Source: Clostridia bacterium
GTDB lineage: Bacteria; Bacillota; Clostridia; Peptostreptococcales; Anaerovoracaceae
Assembly (NCBI GenBank): GCA_902363595.1
Contig: CABJAP010000001.1
Span: 434,001 to 498,000, forward strand
DNA: 64,000 bases
Direction of reading: 5' to 3'
A program made the translations under genes and the position numbers. Position 1 is the first letter of the stretch. Every line of letters starts with the position of its first letter. Under the pieces are notes generated by a model. The model was not told the DNA's origin and did not search any database. It was given only the letters and a program-made list of their open reading frames with translations. Below are positions 7,580 to 17,071 of this stretch, piece by piece.

Positions 7580-8812
7580 ATGAAAGAAAAACTAGTCATA
7601 ACCGGCATGGGAGCTGTTACACCCATCGGAACCGGTATAGACACTTATTGGGACAACTTGGTACAAGGAGTCTGCGGGATCGATCGCATCACCCGCTTTG
7701 ATACACAGGATTTGGCCGTGCAAATCGCAGCCGAGGTAAAAGACTTTAACCCGAAAGATTATATATCGCCCAAACTGATTCGGGAAATGGATCTGTTCCA
7801 GCAATACGCGTTTGCGGCGGCTGATGAGGCTTTGGAGCAAAGCTCCTTTCCGATACAGCAAGAGCCCAGCAGGATAGGCATTGTCATGGGAACTGCTATG
7901 AATGGAGTGGCAACAACAGCAGCGACTCAGGAGGAGCTGACCGCAGGTAAGGCCAAAAAAGTCAGCCCACGCTTCGTACCCAAGATTTTAGGCAATCTGG
8001 CCGCAGCCCAGCTATCTATCGCAAAGGGGATCCACGGCCCCAGCTATACGTTGAACACGGCCTGCTCTTCCGGCGGGGATGCGCTGGCCATGGCAGCCAT
8101 GATTATCCACTGCGGTGAAGCAGATGCTATGGTCGTGATGGGTGGTGAAAGCAGCCTCTGCCCGGTGGTACTGGGAAGTCTGGCCCAGGCAAAAGCGCTA
8201 TCCAGAAACAACGACAATCCCAAAAAAGCCTGCCGGCCCTTTGATGCTGACAGAGACGGATTCATCATGGGCGAAGGCGGCGGAGCGCTGATCCTGGAAA
8301 CAGAGACTCATGCGCGGGCACGCGGAGCTAATATTTTGGCCGAGCTGGCGGGATATGCAAATACATCCGACGGCTACCACGTTACTTCTCCCGACCCATC
8401 AGCAAAAGGCGCCGTAGCATGTATGAAGCGCGCACTTGAGCTTGCGGAAATGGAGCCGAAAGAGATTGGCTATATCAATGCCCACGGTACATCCACTCCT
8501 CTGGGGGATCCCATTGAAACGAAGGCCATCAAAGACGTATTCGGCAGCCATATCCCCCCTGTCAGTTCGACAAAAGGCGCGACCGGACACCTGATGGGCG
8601 CAGGCGGTATTACTGAAGTTATCGCCTGTATCAAAGCGCTCCAGACTGCAACTCTGCCGCCCACGTGCGGCTATCAGACTCCTGACCCAGCATGTGATTT
8701 GGATTATATTCCGGGCCAGGCGCGGACATCGGCCATCCATGCCGCCATGTCCAATGCGCTGGGTTTCGGCGGACAGAACTCCAGCATTATTGTAAAAAAA
8801 TATGAAAAATAG
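7580..8812 (+). CDS. fabF: Beta-ketoacyl-ACP synthase II (FabF-like)
   Basis: 410 residues, full length, thiolase-fold condensing enzyme that extends an acyl chain with malonyl-ACP. Catalytic triad intact: C162 in NTACSSGG, H302 in NAHGTSTPLGD, H337 in GATGHLMGAGG. ACTTGGAGGAA precedes the ATG. It is not in a fab operon (no fabD, fabG or acpP nearby); instead it is followed 26 nt later by an acyl-CoA ligase gene on the same strand. It may therefore serve a special acyl or polyketide-like chain rather than bulk lipid synthesis, but the housekeeping role cannot be excluded. Confidence 0.9.
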   Translation: MKEKLVITGMGAVTPIGTGIDTYWDNLVQGVCGIDRITRFDTQDLAVQIAAEVKDFNPKDYISPKLIREMDLFQQYAFAAADEALEQSSFPIQQEPSRIGIVMGTAMNGVATTAATQEELTAGKAKKVSPRFVPKILGNLAAAQLSIAKGIHGPSYTLNTACSSGGDALAMAAMIIHCGEADAMVVMGGESSLCPVVLGSLAQAKALSRNNDNPKKACRPFDADRDGFIMGEGGGALILETETHARARGANILAELAGYANTSDGYHVTSPDPSAKGAVACMKRALELAEMEPKEIGYINAHGTSTPLGDPIETKAIKDVFGSHIPPVSSTKGATGHLMGAGGITEVIACIKALQTATLPPTCGYQTPDPACDLDYIPGQARTSAIHAAMSNALGFGGQNSSIIVKKYEK

Positions 8813-8838
8813 AAGATCAGAAAGAAGGTTTTAGTACA

Positions 8839-10497
8839 ATGTCCTTTACTTATGACGTAACGATGTTTAAAGAAACCTTTGAAACATCGTTCACTTATTT
8901 AAATGGATTTATGCGTAATGTTTCGCGGTTCGCAGACCGTCCCGCTCTGTTTGATCCTGAACTGGAGCGGCAATGGTCTTATCGGCAGCTAAATTCGGAA
9001 GTCAATCGCTTGGCAAATGCACTGATTGAGGACGGGATTGAGAAAAACGATGTGATTATGTACCAGCTTCCCAATTGTGCTGAATTTGTATTCTGCTACC
9101 TAGCACCTCAGAAGATCAGGGCCATCAACTCCCCGATTAACTACCGGCTGGCTCCCGGTGAAACCGCCCTTTCTATTGACGATAGCAAACCAAAAGTATT
9201 TATCTACGATATGGAAATTCGGGAAATGGTTCAGGAGGCCCTTGCCATGTGCGCATACCGGCCGGATATTCTCATTATGACCGGGTGCACTGATAAAAAG
9301 GAACTTCCCCGCGGTCATATCACCTATGAGGACTACGTAAAAGATCAATCAGAGGAAAATCCGCTCTTACCGGTACCGGCTCATATCTATGATGAAACGA
9401 CTCGTCTCTACACATCAGGTACGACAAGCAGACCCAAGGGCGTCCCCCTTAACAATATTAATGAAGTGCTGTCCGCCCACGATGTTATGATGCACTTCCC
9501 GCTGACCCCAATGGACCGGACAATGAATATGACACCGTGGTTTCACAGAGGCGGACTTCATTCCGGCGGTCCCTGCCCTACCCTTTACGCAGGCGGCGAG
9601 GTAATCATTCTCCGGGAATTTACACCAAAAAAATGTCTGAAATACACCGAGAAATATGAAATCACCTTTTTAATCGGTGTTCCTGCTGTTCTGACGCTGC
9701 TGACACAGGTTCAGGAGCGCAACCCGGTCGATCTTTCCCACCTGAAAGGGATCGTAACCATGGGCAGTCCCCTAGAAAAAGCTGCCTGCCAGCGGTTTCA
9801 TAAGGTGCTCAGTCCGAATATTTTTAACGGTTACGGCACTACAGAGACCTTTTGGAACACCTTTTTGCGTCCTTATGACCTGCCGGAAATGGCCGGCAGC
9901 GCCGGACGCTCCTGCACGGACGATGATGTGCGGGTCGTAAAAGTCTATGACGATCGAAAAGCCGAGCCGGACGATCTTGCGGATATGGATGGACAGGATG
10001 TAGGAGAAGTCATTCTTTGTTCTCCGGCAAAATCCTCTTACAGCTATTATAACAACCCTTCGGAAATGAAGAAAAAGTTTTATAAAGGTTTTATGTATAC
10101 CGGAGATTTGGCCACCTGGGATGCAAGCCAAATTATTACTATAGTAGGGAGAAAGGACGATATGATCGTTTCTGCCGGAGAAAATATCTATCCTTCACAG
10201 GTGGAAGAAATCCTCAATCAGCACCCAAAGGTCGCAGAGTCGGCCGTTGTAGGCGTTGCAGACAGGCTCAGGGAACAAGCGGTAGCTGCCTACATCGTGC
10301 CTGCAGACAGCAGTCTTACAGCGGCAGAACTGGGTATGTACTGCCTGGAGCATCCCATGCTTTCAATTTATAAATGTCCGCGCTTTTATCGATTTGTAGA
10401 CGAACTTCCTCACACAGCCACCGGAAAATTAATGCATTATAAAGTGGCAGAAATGGCTGCCGAAGATCTGGCTGAAAAAAGACTGGAACGGCCTTAG
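8839..10497 (+). CDS. AMP-dependent acyl-CoA synthetase/ligase
   Basis: 552 residues, ANL superfamily: activates a carboxylic acid as acyl-AMP then transfers it to CoA (or a carrier thiol). Motifs in order: LYTSGTTSRPKG (A3, about 190), NGYGTTETF (A5, about 330), YTGDLATWD (A7), GRKDDMIVSAGENIYP (A8 hinge) and the catalytic Lys in TATGKLMHY near 530. The substrate pocket does not tell me which acid is used. Pairs with the ketoacyl synthase just upstream, consistent with one enzyme activating a starter acid and the other extending it (inference). A strong terminator follows. Confidence 0.88.
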   Translation: MSFTYDVTMFKETFETSFTYLNGFMRNVSRFADRPALFDPELERQWSYRQLNSEVNRLANALIEDGIEKNDVIMYQLPNCAEFVFCYLAPQKIRAINSPINYRLAPGETALSIDDSKPKVFIYDMEIREMVQEALAMCAYRPDILIMTGCTDKKELPRGHITYEDYVKDQSEENPLLPVPAHIYDETTRLYTSGTTSRPKGVPLNNINEVLSAHDVMMHFPLTPMDRTMNMTPWFHRGGLHSGGPCPTLYAGGEVIILREFTPKKCLKYTEKYEITFLIGVPAVLTLLTQVQERNPVDLSHLKGIVTMGSPLEKAACQRFHKVLSPNIFNGYGTTETFWNTFLRPYDLPEMAGSAGRSCTDDDVRVVKVYDDRKAEPDDLADMDGQDVGEVILCSPAKSSYSYYNNPSEMKKKFYKGFMYTGDLATWDASQIITIVGRKDDMIVSAGENIYPSQVEEILNQHPKVAESAVVGVADRLREQAVAAYIVPADSSLTAAELGMYCLEHPMLSIYKCPRFYRFVDELPHTATGKLMHYKVAEMAAEDLAEKRLERP

Positions 10498-10507
10498 TAA
10501 AGCAGAT

Positions 10508-10554
10508 AAAAAGGCCCGTTGCCGCAAAAAACGATTGCAGCGACGGGTCTTTTT
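10508..10554. terminator. Bidirectional rho-independent terminator
   Basis: AAAAGGCCCGTTGCCGC pairs with GCAGCGACGGGTCTTTT across a short A-rich loop, between the convergent ligase and hybrid-kinase genes; A run on one side, T run on the other. Confidence 0.85.
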
Positions 10555-10634
10555 GTCCAACCTTGCAGGCCGGCAATAGAGGGTCGTATCTTACAGGAAC
10601 CTCCAGATAGCCAGATACTTTTAGGAAATTAAGA

Positions 10635-13067
10635 TCATTCTTTGCTCTGTTGGCCCACATCGCATAAATATTGTTCCATGATCTGATAAATCTGCTCCAG
10701 GTCCAAAGGCTTGGCCAGATGTTCATTCATTCCCGCAGCCTTGCTTTCTGCGATGTCTTCTGTAAATACATTCGCCGTCATTGCGATGATGGGCACTTTT
10801 TTCGCATCTGCTCTTTTCAGATTGCGGATGATACGGGTGGCTTCAATCCCGCCCATAACCGGCATTTGGATATCCATAAAGATCAGACTATAGGTGTCTT
10901 CAAGGGCTGCTTGGAACATATCGACTGCTTCCTGTCCGTTTCGTGCGATATCCACAAGAGCTCCTGTTCGCTGCAAAATTTCCACCGCAATTTCCCGGTT
11001 CAGATCATTATCCTCTACTAGAAGCAAACGTTTTCCTGTATGAATTCCCTTTCGGAGTTTTGACCGAGACTGATCGACCGGCTCTTTCGTCTCTTTGAGT
11101 ACATAACGTTTGAGCGCATAGGCGAGACTGGACCGCAGCATCGGCTTCACTACAAAACCATCCACTCCGGCGGCCTTTGCAGATGCTTCGTATTCCGTCC
11201 AGTCATACGCCGAAAGCAGAATGATAGGAATGTGTTTTCCTATTCGCTTTCGAATCTGCCGCGCCGTTTCAATTCCATCCATTCCCGGCATCTTCAGATC
11301 AATGATAATTGCTTGATAATCCAACGATTCTTGATGTGCTGAAGCAGCCATTTTTATCGCTTCTTCTCCGGAAAGGGCCCACTGACTGTCCAGTCCGAGT
11401 TCCTCCAGTCGCTGACAAGTCGTTTCACAAGAAATCTGATCGTCATCTACGACCAGAACCGGCGCAACGGCCTTTATTTTAAGATCAAATTCTTTTTCTT
11501 CCTGTAGTTTTAAATACATGGTTACGGTAAAGACCGATCCTTGTCCATAGCTGCTGCTAACCTGAATATCGCCTCCCATCATACGGACAATATTCTGACT
11601 GATAGCCATTCCCAAGCCCGTTCCTTGAATCGTATGTATATTATCATCTTCCGCACGCTCAAAAGGCAGGAAGATTTTTTTCACGAATTCCGGCGTCATA
11701 CCGTACCCATTGTCTTTGAAAATAAATTCATAATAGCCGTAACCATCACGATTTGAGGGCTTTTCTTTAATATCCAGGACGATCTTTCCTTTATGCGGCG
11801 TATATTTAATCGCATTGGAAAGAATATTGAGAAAGACCTGCTCGATACGCTGGGGGTCGCCTATGACGTTTTCATGTTTCAATTGGTAAGCATGAATATC
11901 AAAAGTATGCTGTTTTTCCAGAACTGAGGGATGAATAATGGTTATCATGCTCTGTAGAATATCACTCAGACTGAATTCTTCGTCTGCCATTGTGATTCGT
12001 CCGCTTTCAATTTTGGACATATCCAGGACTTCATTGATCAGGCTTAGAAGAAGTTTTGAAGAAACTTCAATCTTAGATAGACAGTCTTGAATCCGTTCCT
12101 TATCATCAATGTGGGATGAGGCGATAGCAGTCATACCCATAATCGCATTCATTGGAGTTCGAATATCATGACTCATCCGAGACAAAAAATCCGATTTGGA
12201 TTTGTTGGCTTTCTCAGCGGCCTGAAGGGCTTCGTTGAGCAATTTGGAACGTTCTTCCAATTGCTTTTGCAATTCGCGCTGTTCTGTTATGTCTGTGATA
12301 TCAATGTAAATGACCAGATATATTGGAGATTGATCTACCCAATCAATGCACTCAGCGTTAACCTGCATCCACATATCTTTACCGGATGGATCTTTAGACT
12401 GCAAGGTAAAATGAACTGGTTCTCCCTTTTCCATAAGCGGAAGATTTTGACGAAAGGTTGCACGATTCTTTTCCGTATCATAATTCGTGAGGCCGTAGGG
12501 TAGGCATTCCTGTCCATCACTGCCAAAAAAGTCACGAAAACGCCCGTTGGCTTCTAAAAATTCGAAACCTCCGTTTTCCACTCGAAATTTGGCGACAAAT
12601 CCAGGAAGATTATCATATGTTACGGACTGTTCCTTTTGCATTCGTACAAAATCGTCAATATTGGTGAGGACTGAATAGGCAACTTGATAGCCATTTACAT
12701 ATTCATCTGCAAATGCGGTGGAAAATTTTACCCAGATACGTTCGCCGTTTTTTCTACGTATAGGGCTGACCAGCTGGTATCCTTCCTGCTTTGTTTCTAA
12801 AGCCTTTGTAACCGTATTTACCAATAGGTTCCACTCCTCCGGGTCCGTTTTATAGTAGAGATCACAATGGTTGTGAAACCTGGTTTCATATTCCTCTTTT
12901 GTCCATCCAATCAACTGATAATAAAAATCATTGGCCCATATGACCGTATAATGTTCATCCAGAAGATGTTTGCTCACACTGACTCCCAGCAGACTCATCA
13001 ACGTACGATATTCGTAATCCGAGCTCTCATCTGCTTTCGCCTGTTTACTTTCTGTTTCCGTAGCCAA
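10635..13067 (-). CDS. Hybrid sensor histidine kinase, PAS-PAS-HisKA-HATPase-REC-REC
   Basis: About 810 residues from a TTG at 13067 that has a perfect AAGGAGG 8 nt upstream; the same frame is open to an ATG at 13172 without a good ribosome binding site. Numbering from the TTG: PAS 1 about 25-125, PAS 2 about 150-260, coiled coil, HisKA with phospho-His300 in SHDIRTP, HATPase_c with N/G boxes (NILSNAIKY, DNGYGM, GTGLGMA), then receiver domains with Asp590 (IDLKMPG) and Asp732 (MDIQMPV). There is no transmembrane segment, so it senses a cytosolic signal. No separate output regulator is adjacent; a divergent double-GntR gene shares the upstream region. Confidence 0.9.
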   Translation of the reverse strand: MATETESKQAKADESSDYEYRTLMSLLGVSVSKHLLDEHYTVIWANDFYYQLIGWTKEEYETRFHNHCDLYYKTDPEEWNLLVNTVTKALETKQEGYQLVSPIRRKNGERIWVKFSTAFADEYVNGYQVAYSVLTNIDDFVRMQKEQSVTYDNLPGFVAKFRVENGGFEFLEANGRFRDFFGSDGQECLPYGLTNYDTEKNRATFRQNLPLMEKGEPVHFTLQSKDPSGKDMWMQVNAECIDWVDQSPIYLVIYIDITDITEQRELQKQLEERSKLLNEALQAAEKANKSKSDFLSRMSHDIRTPMNAIMGMTAIASSHIDDKERIQDCLSKIEVSSKLLLSLINEVLDMSKIESGRITMADEEFSLSDILQSMITIIHPSVLEKQHTFDIHAYQLKHENVIGDPQRIEQVFLNILSNAIKYTPHKGKIVLDIKEKPSNRDGYGYYEFIFKDNGYGMTPEFVKKIFLPFERAEDDNIHTIQGTGLGMAISQNIVRMMGGDIQVSSSYGQGSVFTVTMYLKLQEEKEFDLKIKAVAPVLVVDDDQISCETTCQRLEELGLDSQWALSGEEAIKMAASAHQESLDYQAIIIDLKMPGMDGIETARQIRKRIGKHIPIILLSAYDWTEYEASAKAAGVDGFVVKPMLRSSLAYALKRYVLKETKEPVDQSRSKLRKGIHTGKRLLLVEDNDLNREIAVEILQRTGALVDIARNGQEAVDMFQAALEDTYSLIFMDIQMPVMGGIEATRIIRNLKRADAKKVPIIAMTANVFTEDIAESKAAGMNEHLAKPLDLEQIYQIMEQYLCDVGQQSKE

Positions 13068-13264
13068 TAGCCTTTCCTCCTTGCCTACCTTTGCAGCTAA
13101 ACTGCACACGTCAAATAAATTGATATATTTACTTTGTTCACATAGGTATCTTTGTATAATTCTATCAAACATATTGGTGCTTTACAAGCTTATAGTAGAT
13201 CTGGTTTAAAAAAAATGGTATACTATTTTTCCCATGCAATTGTTCGATACGAGGAGGATATGTT

Positions 13265-14701
13265 GTGAAGTATGGCAAAACCACTTTAATCTATGAATTT
13301 TTTAAAGTTCAAATTGAATTTGGATACTATAAAAAAGGAGATGTTTTGCCGTCGATGGAATTTCTGCATGAAGTGTACCACGCTGCGTTCCGTACAATAC
13401 GAAATGCTTATCTGCAGCTCCAGGAAGAAGGATACATTAGCCTTTCTTCCGGCAGAAAGACTTTGGTTGTATATGATCAATCAGAGCAAGCATGCAACCA
13501 AAACGCAAAGGCGTATTACCTGTCTAGAAAAGAGGCGATTAAATCTTTGGGCCAAGCTTGGCAGGTCCTGCTCGTGCCTCTGATGCACCAAGGGTGTCTG
13601 CGACTGTGCAAAAGTCAAATGAACTTCATTAAAGAAGTGGCTGCTAAACTGGAAAATGGAGATCTCTACGTTTCTTTTTTATTGGGTCAGGAAATTATAT
13701 TAGCGATGAATAATCGTCTTGCGCTGGATTTATACAATGAAACTGTTTCCTTCTACCAATTTCCACACACATTAAATAGGAAACTTCCCAATACGCAAAA
13801 CTTACAACACCTTAGATTGTTATCTGGAAAGGTGATCGCGGCCTGTGAGTCTAACGACCGTGAGGAACTTTATCGTATTTACCTTCTAATCGAACAGGAA
13901 ATCGGTGGAACAATTCAGTCTTTTATTCGGCAGGCACAGACAGATGTGCCACCTCAGAAACAAATCCCTTTTCAGTGGAATGTCTACCGGGGACGCCCCC
14001 AGCATTGCTATTCTTTAGCAGCAGAGTTGATCAGACTGATTATGCTTGATTCTGTATACGAAGAAGGGGATCAACTTCCTTCTTACAGCACGATCGCTAA
14101 CACCTATGGCGTGTCCTTTAGTACAGTACGAAGGGTTGTCGATCTTTTAAAAGTATTTGGAGTTGTTACTACATCTCAGGGGTTAAGAGCTTCTGTAATT
14201 GCCATAAGAGAAGAGAACATATTACTGAAGGCCCCGGCAGTGAAAAAAATTGCTTCCATGTTTCAGGAAGCAATGCAAATGATTCTTTTCGCTTTTAACC
14301 ATATTGTAAAGCGCTATTCATCAAGATCAAAGCACAGGTTTTCACAATATACCTCCAAGCTTCAATCCCTGCAGGAACAAGGCGTTACATTCAAGAGCTT
14401 CTATCTTTGTTTGGATTTTCTTCTGTTTGACAACGATTGCCCGGCCTTAAAAGAACTTTGGTTAAAACTGCGGGAAACGCTGATTCTTGGTCTGCCTCTA
14501 TTGGAATCGCAGGCAGGTTCCTGCGGCGTAAAACAACAGCTGAAAACTTATACGTCCGGGGTAATCAACGGATTAGAGTCCGGCGATATCCATCTGTTCT
14601 GCAGCAATTTGGAAGAATTGGCGTTTTTGGTCTCTGAAACAATGAAATTGATGAAAACAAAGAACGAAAAACTATCCTATAAAGACATGCCCAGTTCATA
14701 G
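13265..14701 (+). CDS. Tandem GntR-type transcriptional regulator (two wHTH domains)
   Basis: 478 residues from a GTG with GAGGAGGA 7 nt upstream. Residues 1-75 form a GntR-like winged helix (YKKGDVLPSMEFL, FRTIRNAYLQLQEEGYISL). A second copy lies near residues 255-320 (YEEGDQLPSYSTIANTYGVSFSTVRRVVDLL). Each is followed by a mostly helical region of about 150 residues with no recognisable FCD, UTRA or aminotransferase effector domain. The internal duplication is unusual; one polypeptide might act as its own dimer. Divergent from the hybrid kinase, so joint regulation is possible. Its 3' end overlaps the convergent flavodoxin-like gene by 25 nt. Confidence 0.8.
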   Translation: MKYGKTTLIYEFFKVQIEFGYYKKGDVLPSMEFLHEVYHAAFRTIRNAYLQLQEEGYISLSSGRKTLVVYDQSEQACNQNAKAYYLSRKEAIKSLGQAWQVLLVPLMHQGCLRLCKSQMNFIKEVAAKLENGDLYVSFLLGQEIILAMNNRLALDLYNETVSFYQFPHTLNRKLPNTQNLQHLRLLSGKVIAACESNDREELYRIYLLIEQEIGGTIQSFIRQAQTDVPPQKQIPFQWNVYRGRPQHCYSLAAELIRLIMLDSVYEEGDQLPSYSTIANTYGVSFSTVRRVVDLLKVFGVVTTSQGLRASVIAIREENILLKAPAVKKIASMFQEAMQMILFAFNHIVKRYSSRSKHRFSQYTSKLQSLQEQGVTFKSFYLCLDFLLFDNDCPALKELWLKLRETLILGLPLLESQAGSCGVKQQLKTYTSGVINGLESGDIHLFCSNLEELAFLVSETMKLMKTKNEKLSYKDMPSS

Positions 14702-15222
14702 GCTTGTTTCATAATCGCGCTGTCATCATCCGTATCTGTATCTCCTCCGGCAATGAGTTTGCCCACTAAGTCCATATCTTTGCCAATATAGGTCCCCAGA
14801 TACCAATCGTAATTCGCCTGGTATTTTTCATAATCAGCCGGGGCTCCTTGAGCAAAAATCCCGATCAATTTAATCCCAGACGGAACACGGGGTTTGCGTT
14901 CTTTGTCGGAAAGGCAGTAATGGCGGTTCATAAATGTGATCATCGGTCCCGTTACTTGCGAATAATAGTTGGGAGAGGTCAGAATCAGTGCTCCGCTCTC
15001 CCTCAAATCTTTAAAGTATTCTTCCATATCGTCTTCGATGACACAGTCCGTATCATATTTTCGGCAGCATCCGCAGCCATGACAGCCTAAGATGTCCATT
15101 TCGTTTACATTGTAAATCTTAACTTTATGTCCGGCATCTCTTGCGCCCTTGATTGCTCTCATGGCAATCCTGGTAGAAATACTGGCATCTCTGGGGCTTC
15201 CTAATACAGCGGTTATCTTCAT
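14677..15222 (-). CDS. Flavodoxin-family NAD(P)H-dependent oxidoreductase
   Basis: 181 residues. FMN phosphate loop GSPRDASIS at 8-16, a cysteine cluster GCHGCGCCRKYDTDC near 48-62 common in anaerobe iron-sulfur flavoproteins, and LTSPNYYSQVTGPM near 90-103. Cytosolic electron carrier or quinone/nitro reductase; the partner is unknown. AAAGGAGAG precedes the ATG. Its own promoter has TTGAAA (15284-15289) and TATAAT (15262-15267), 16 nt apart, on the minus strand. The 3' end overlaps the convergent GntR-type gene. Confidence 0.85.
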   Translation of the reverse strand: MKITAVLGSPRDASISTRIAMRAIKGARDAGHKVKIYNVNEMDILGCHGCGCCRKYDTDCVIEDDMEEYFKDLRESGALILTSPNYYSQVTGPMITFMNRHYCLSDKERKPRVPSGIKLIGIFAQGAPADYEKYQANYDWYLGTYIGKDMDLVGKLIAGGDTDTDDDSAIMKQAYELGMSL

Positions 15223-15347
15223 AATTGCATCTCTCCTTTTTCAAGTATTCGTTAATATGATATTATACTATGATCGATGTTTTTTTCAATGAAAAAGGGA
15301 AAGCTTTTTTCCGCCGTCCGTTCTTAGATGGCGCATTTTTTATTCTT

Positions 15348-16466
15348 TCACATTTCTTTAGCTGTCTGGCTGCTGTCATGGCGCTTTTGCTGATACATTC
15401 TGCTATCGGCAATATAAATTAGATCATCCAGCTCTTCCGAGTCATCAGGGTACTTGGAATACCCCAGGCTGAATCCGAGGAATTCCATATCGTGGAACTG
15501 TTCATCCCAAGGATACTCATTCAGCTGTGTCAGACAGCGCATGACGTCTGTGCCTATGTAAATACAAATAAACTCATCTCCGGACATCCGGTAGAGTTTT
15601 CCTTGATCTCCGATAATTCTCCTCGCCACACCAGAGACTCTGCATAAATAGTTGTCCCCTGCCAAGTGTCCGTGGGAATCGTTGACAGATTTAAAATCGT
15701 TCAAATCAATATAGAATAAGTAGAACGGTATTTTATCCTTAATTTTTTCCGCCGCATCCAAAAACATCCGCGACCGGTTGCACAACCCTGTCATCTCGTC
15801 GAGATAAATCGCCTTTTTCAAGTAATGCATGTCTTTATCGTTTTTGAGTAAATAATACAAAAACACATAGGAGAAAAACAGGTTTACAGAAAGTATCAGC
15901 AATGCAGCTGCCGGCAGCCACTCGTTTTCCGTATAATGAAAGGCCAAATTTAATACAACAATCAGTAACAGCCAGAATATGTTTACCCAATGAAAGTAAC
16001 CATGAATTTTACAGGAGATATGATTGGGCAGATAGAAAGATCTATTTTTAAGAAACCGATAAATCCAATAGATACAGATTGCATGAATGAAGGATTGGAC
16101 CGCAAGTATCATTAATGGAGACGGGCCGGGCAGGAGTGCCCCAATATGTACAGACATGGAAAAAACAAGCATCGTATAGACTCCTGCCGCTGATAAAACA
16201 GTCAGAAAAATGGAATAAGGTTCTTTGTACAAGAAAAATGCAGGGTACAACAAGATCAGACAGCTGAGTATGAATAAACTGCTCTCGATCTTAAAACCGG
16301 TCATTTGAATTAGATTAACACTAATCGTAACCGCTATTGCCGAAAGCACCATTAAGAGAAGATAGACATTGATCGCTTTATATCGCTTATGAAGGCATGT
16401 ATTAACGATACACAGACTCACAATTACCATCTCTAGGGCAATTATGTAGCTAAAAATAAAATCCAT
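15348..16466 (-). CDS. Membrane-bound diguanylate cyclase (GGDEF)
   Basis: 372 residues. Seven or eight transmembrane helices fill residues 5-208, then a GGDEF domain (about 215-372): LDEMTGLCNR, FYIDLNDFKSVNDSHGH and the signature SGDEF at 295-299. Ser for the first Gly is a tolerated variant of active enzymes. I see no RxxD inhibitory site at the usual place before the signature. It would make cyclic di-GMP in response to a membrane signal. No c-di-GMP riboswitch or effector gene is adjacent. Divergent from the small Cro-like gene at 16604. Confidence 0.88.
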   Translation of the reverse strand: MDFIFSYIIALEMVIVSLCIVNTCLHKRYKAINVYLLLMVLSAIAVTISVNLIQMTGFKIESSLFILSCLILLYPAFFLYKEPYSIFLTVLSAAGVYTMLVFSMSVHIGALLPGPSPLMILAVQSFIHAICIYWIYRFLKNRSFYLPNHISCKIHGYFHWVNIFWLLLIVVLNLAFHYTENEWLPAAALLILSVNLFFSYVFLYYLLKNDKDMHYLKKAIYLDEMTGLCNRSRMFLDAAEKIKDKIPFYLFYIDLNDFKSVNDSHGHLAGDNYLCRVSGVARRIIGDQGKLYRMSGDEFICIYIGTDVMRCLTQLNEYPWDEQFHDMEFLGFSLGYSKYPDDSEELDDLIYIADSRMYQQKRHDSSQTAKEM

Positions 16467-16603
16467 ATTATTTATCCTCGTATAGCAGGATGGTTATTCC
16501 ATGCATATTTTGTGAAACTAGTCTAAAACTATTATAGTCGCTTTATCGAGTATAGTCAATTAAATGATACTAACCTATACTTTTATAAAAGTGGAGGTGC
16601 ATT

Positions 16604-16810
16604 ATGATCATCTATGATCCATTCTGGAAGACATTAGAAAAAAAAGGCGTCAGCACCTATGCCCTGATCACCCGCTATAATATCAGCAGTTCTACAATTT
16701 CAAGGCTTAAGAACAATAAGCCGGTTACCACAACTACATTGAATGATCTCTGTCGTATCCTACAATGTTCCATATCGGAAATTCTTCAATATATAGATGT
16801 TGAGAAATAA
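16604..16810 (+). CDS. Small Cro/C1-type HTH regulator
   Basis: 68 residues, almost entirely one XRE helix-turn-helix: KKGVSTYALITRYNISSSTISRLKNN, then TTLNDLCRILQCSISEILQY. This is the YozG-like stand-alone DNA-binding form found in many Firmicutes. GTGGAGGTG precedes the ATG. It is divergent from the membrane diguanylate cyclase, sharing about 137 bp of upstream DNA, which makes that gene the nearest candidate target (inference). Confidence 0.85.
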   Translation: MIIYDPFWKTLEKKGVSTYALITRYNISSSTISRLKNNKPVTTTTLNDLCRILQCSISEILQYIDVEK

Positions 16811-16865
16811 AGAAAACATTTATCCCAACTATACCATGTCCCTTTGTTAGAAATTGTCGTATCCT

Positions 16866-16887
16866 GCGCAGAGGCGCTTTTTCTTTT
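16866..16887 (+). terminator. Weak terminator after the Cro-like gene
   Basis: GCGC-AGAG-GCGC followed by TTTTTCTTTT; a short 4-bp GC stem, so only tentative. Confidence 0.4.
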
Positions 16888-16924
16888 GTCTTGAATACGC
16901 GAAATAATAATTTCGTTATGCATT

Positions 16925-16960
16925 TAAAAAACTCCCTTTATCGACTGATAAAAGGAGTTT
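16925..16960 (-). terminator. Terminator downstream of spo0A
   Basis: On the minus strand AAACTCCTTTTATC pairs with GATAAAGGGAGTTT (one mismatch in 14) around CAGTC..., followed by a T run. It lies 112 nt after the spo0A stop. Confidence 0.75.
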
Positions 16961-17071
16961 ATCCCATACGAATAATAAGTATTTCCATTACAATAATTCC
17001 ATCTAATCCTTTATTCCTTTTCAATTACTTTGCTTGATATCCTAAAATAATTACAATATTATTCCCTTTGT

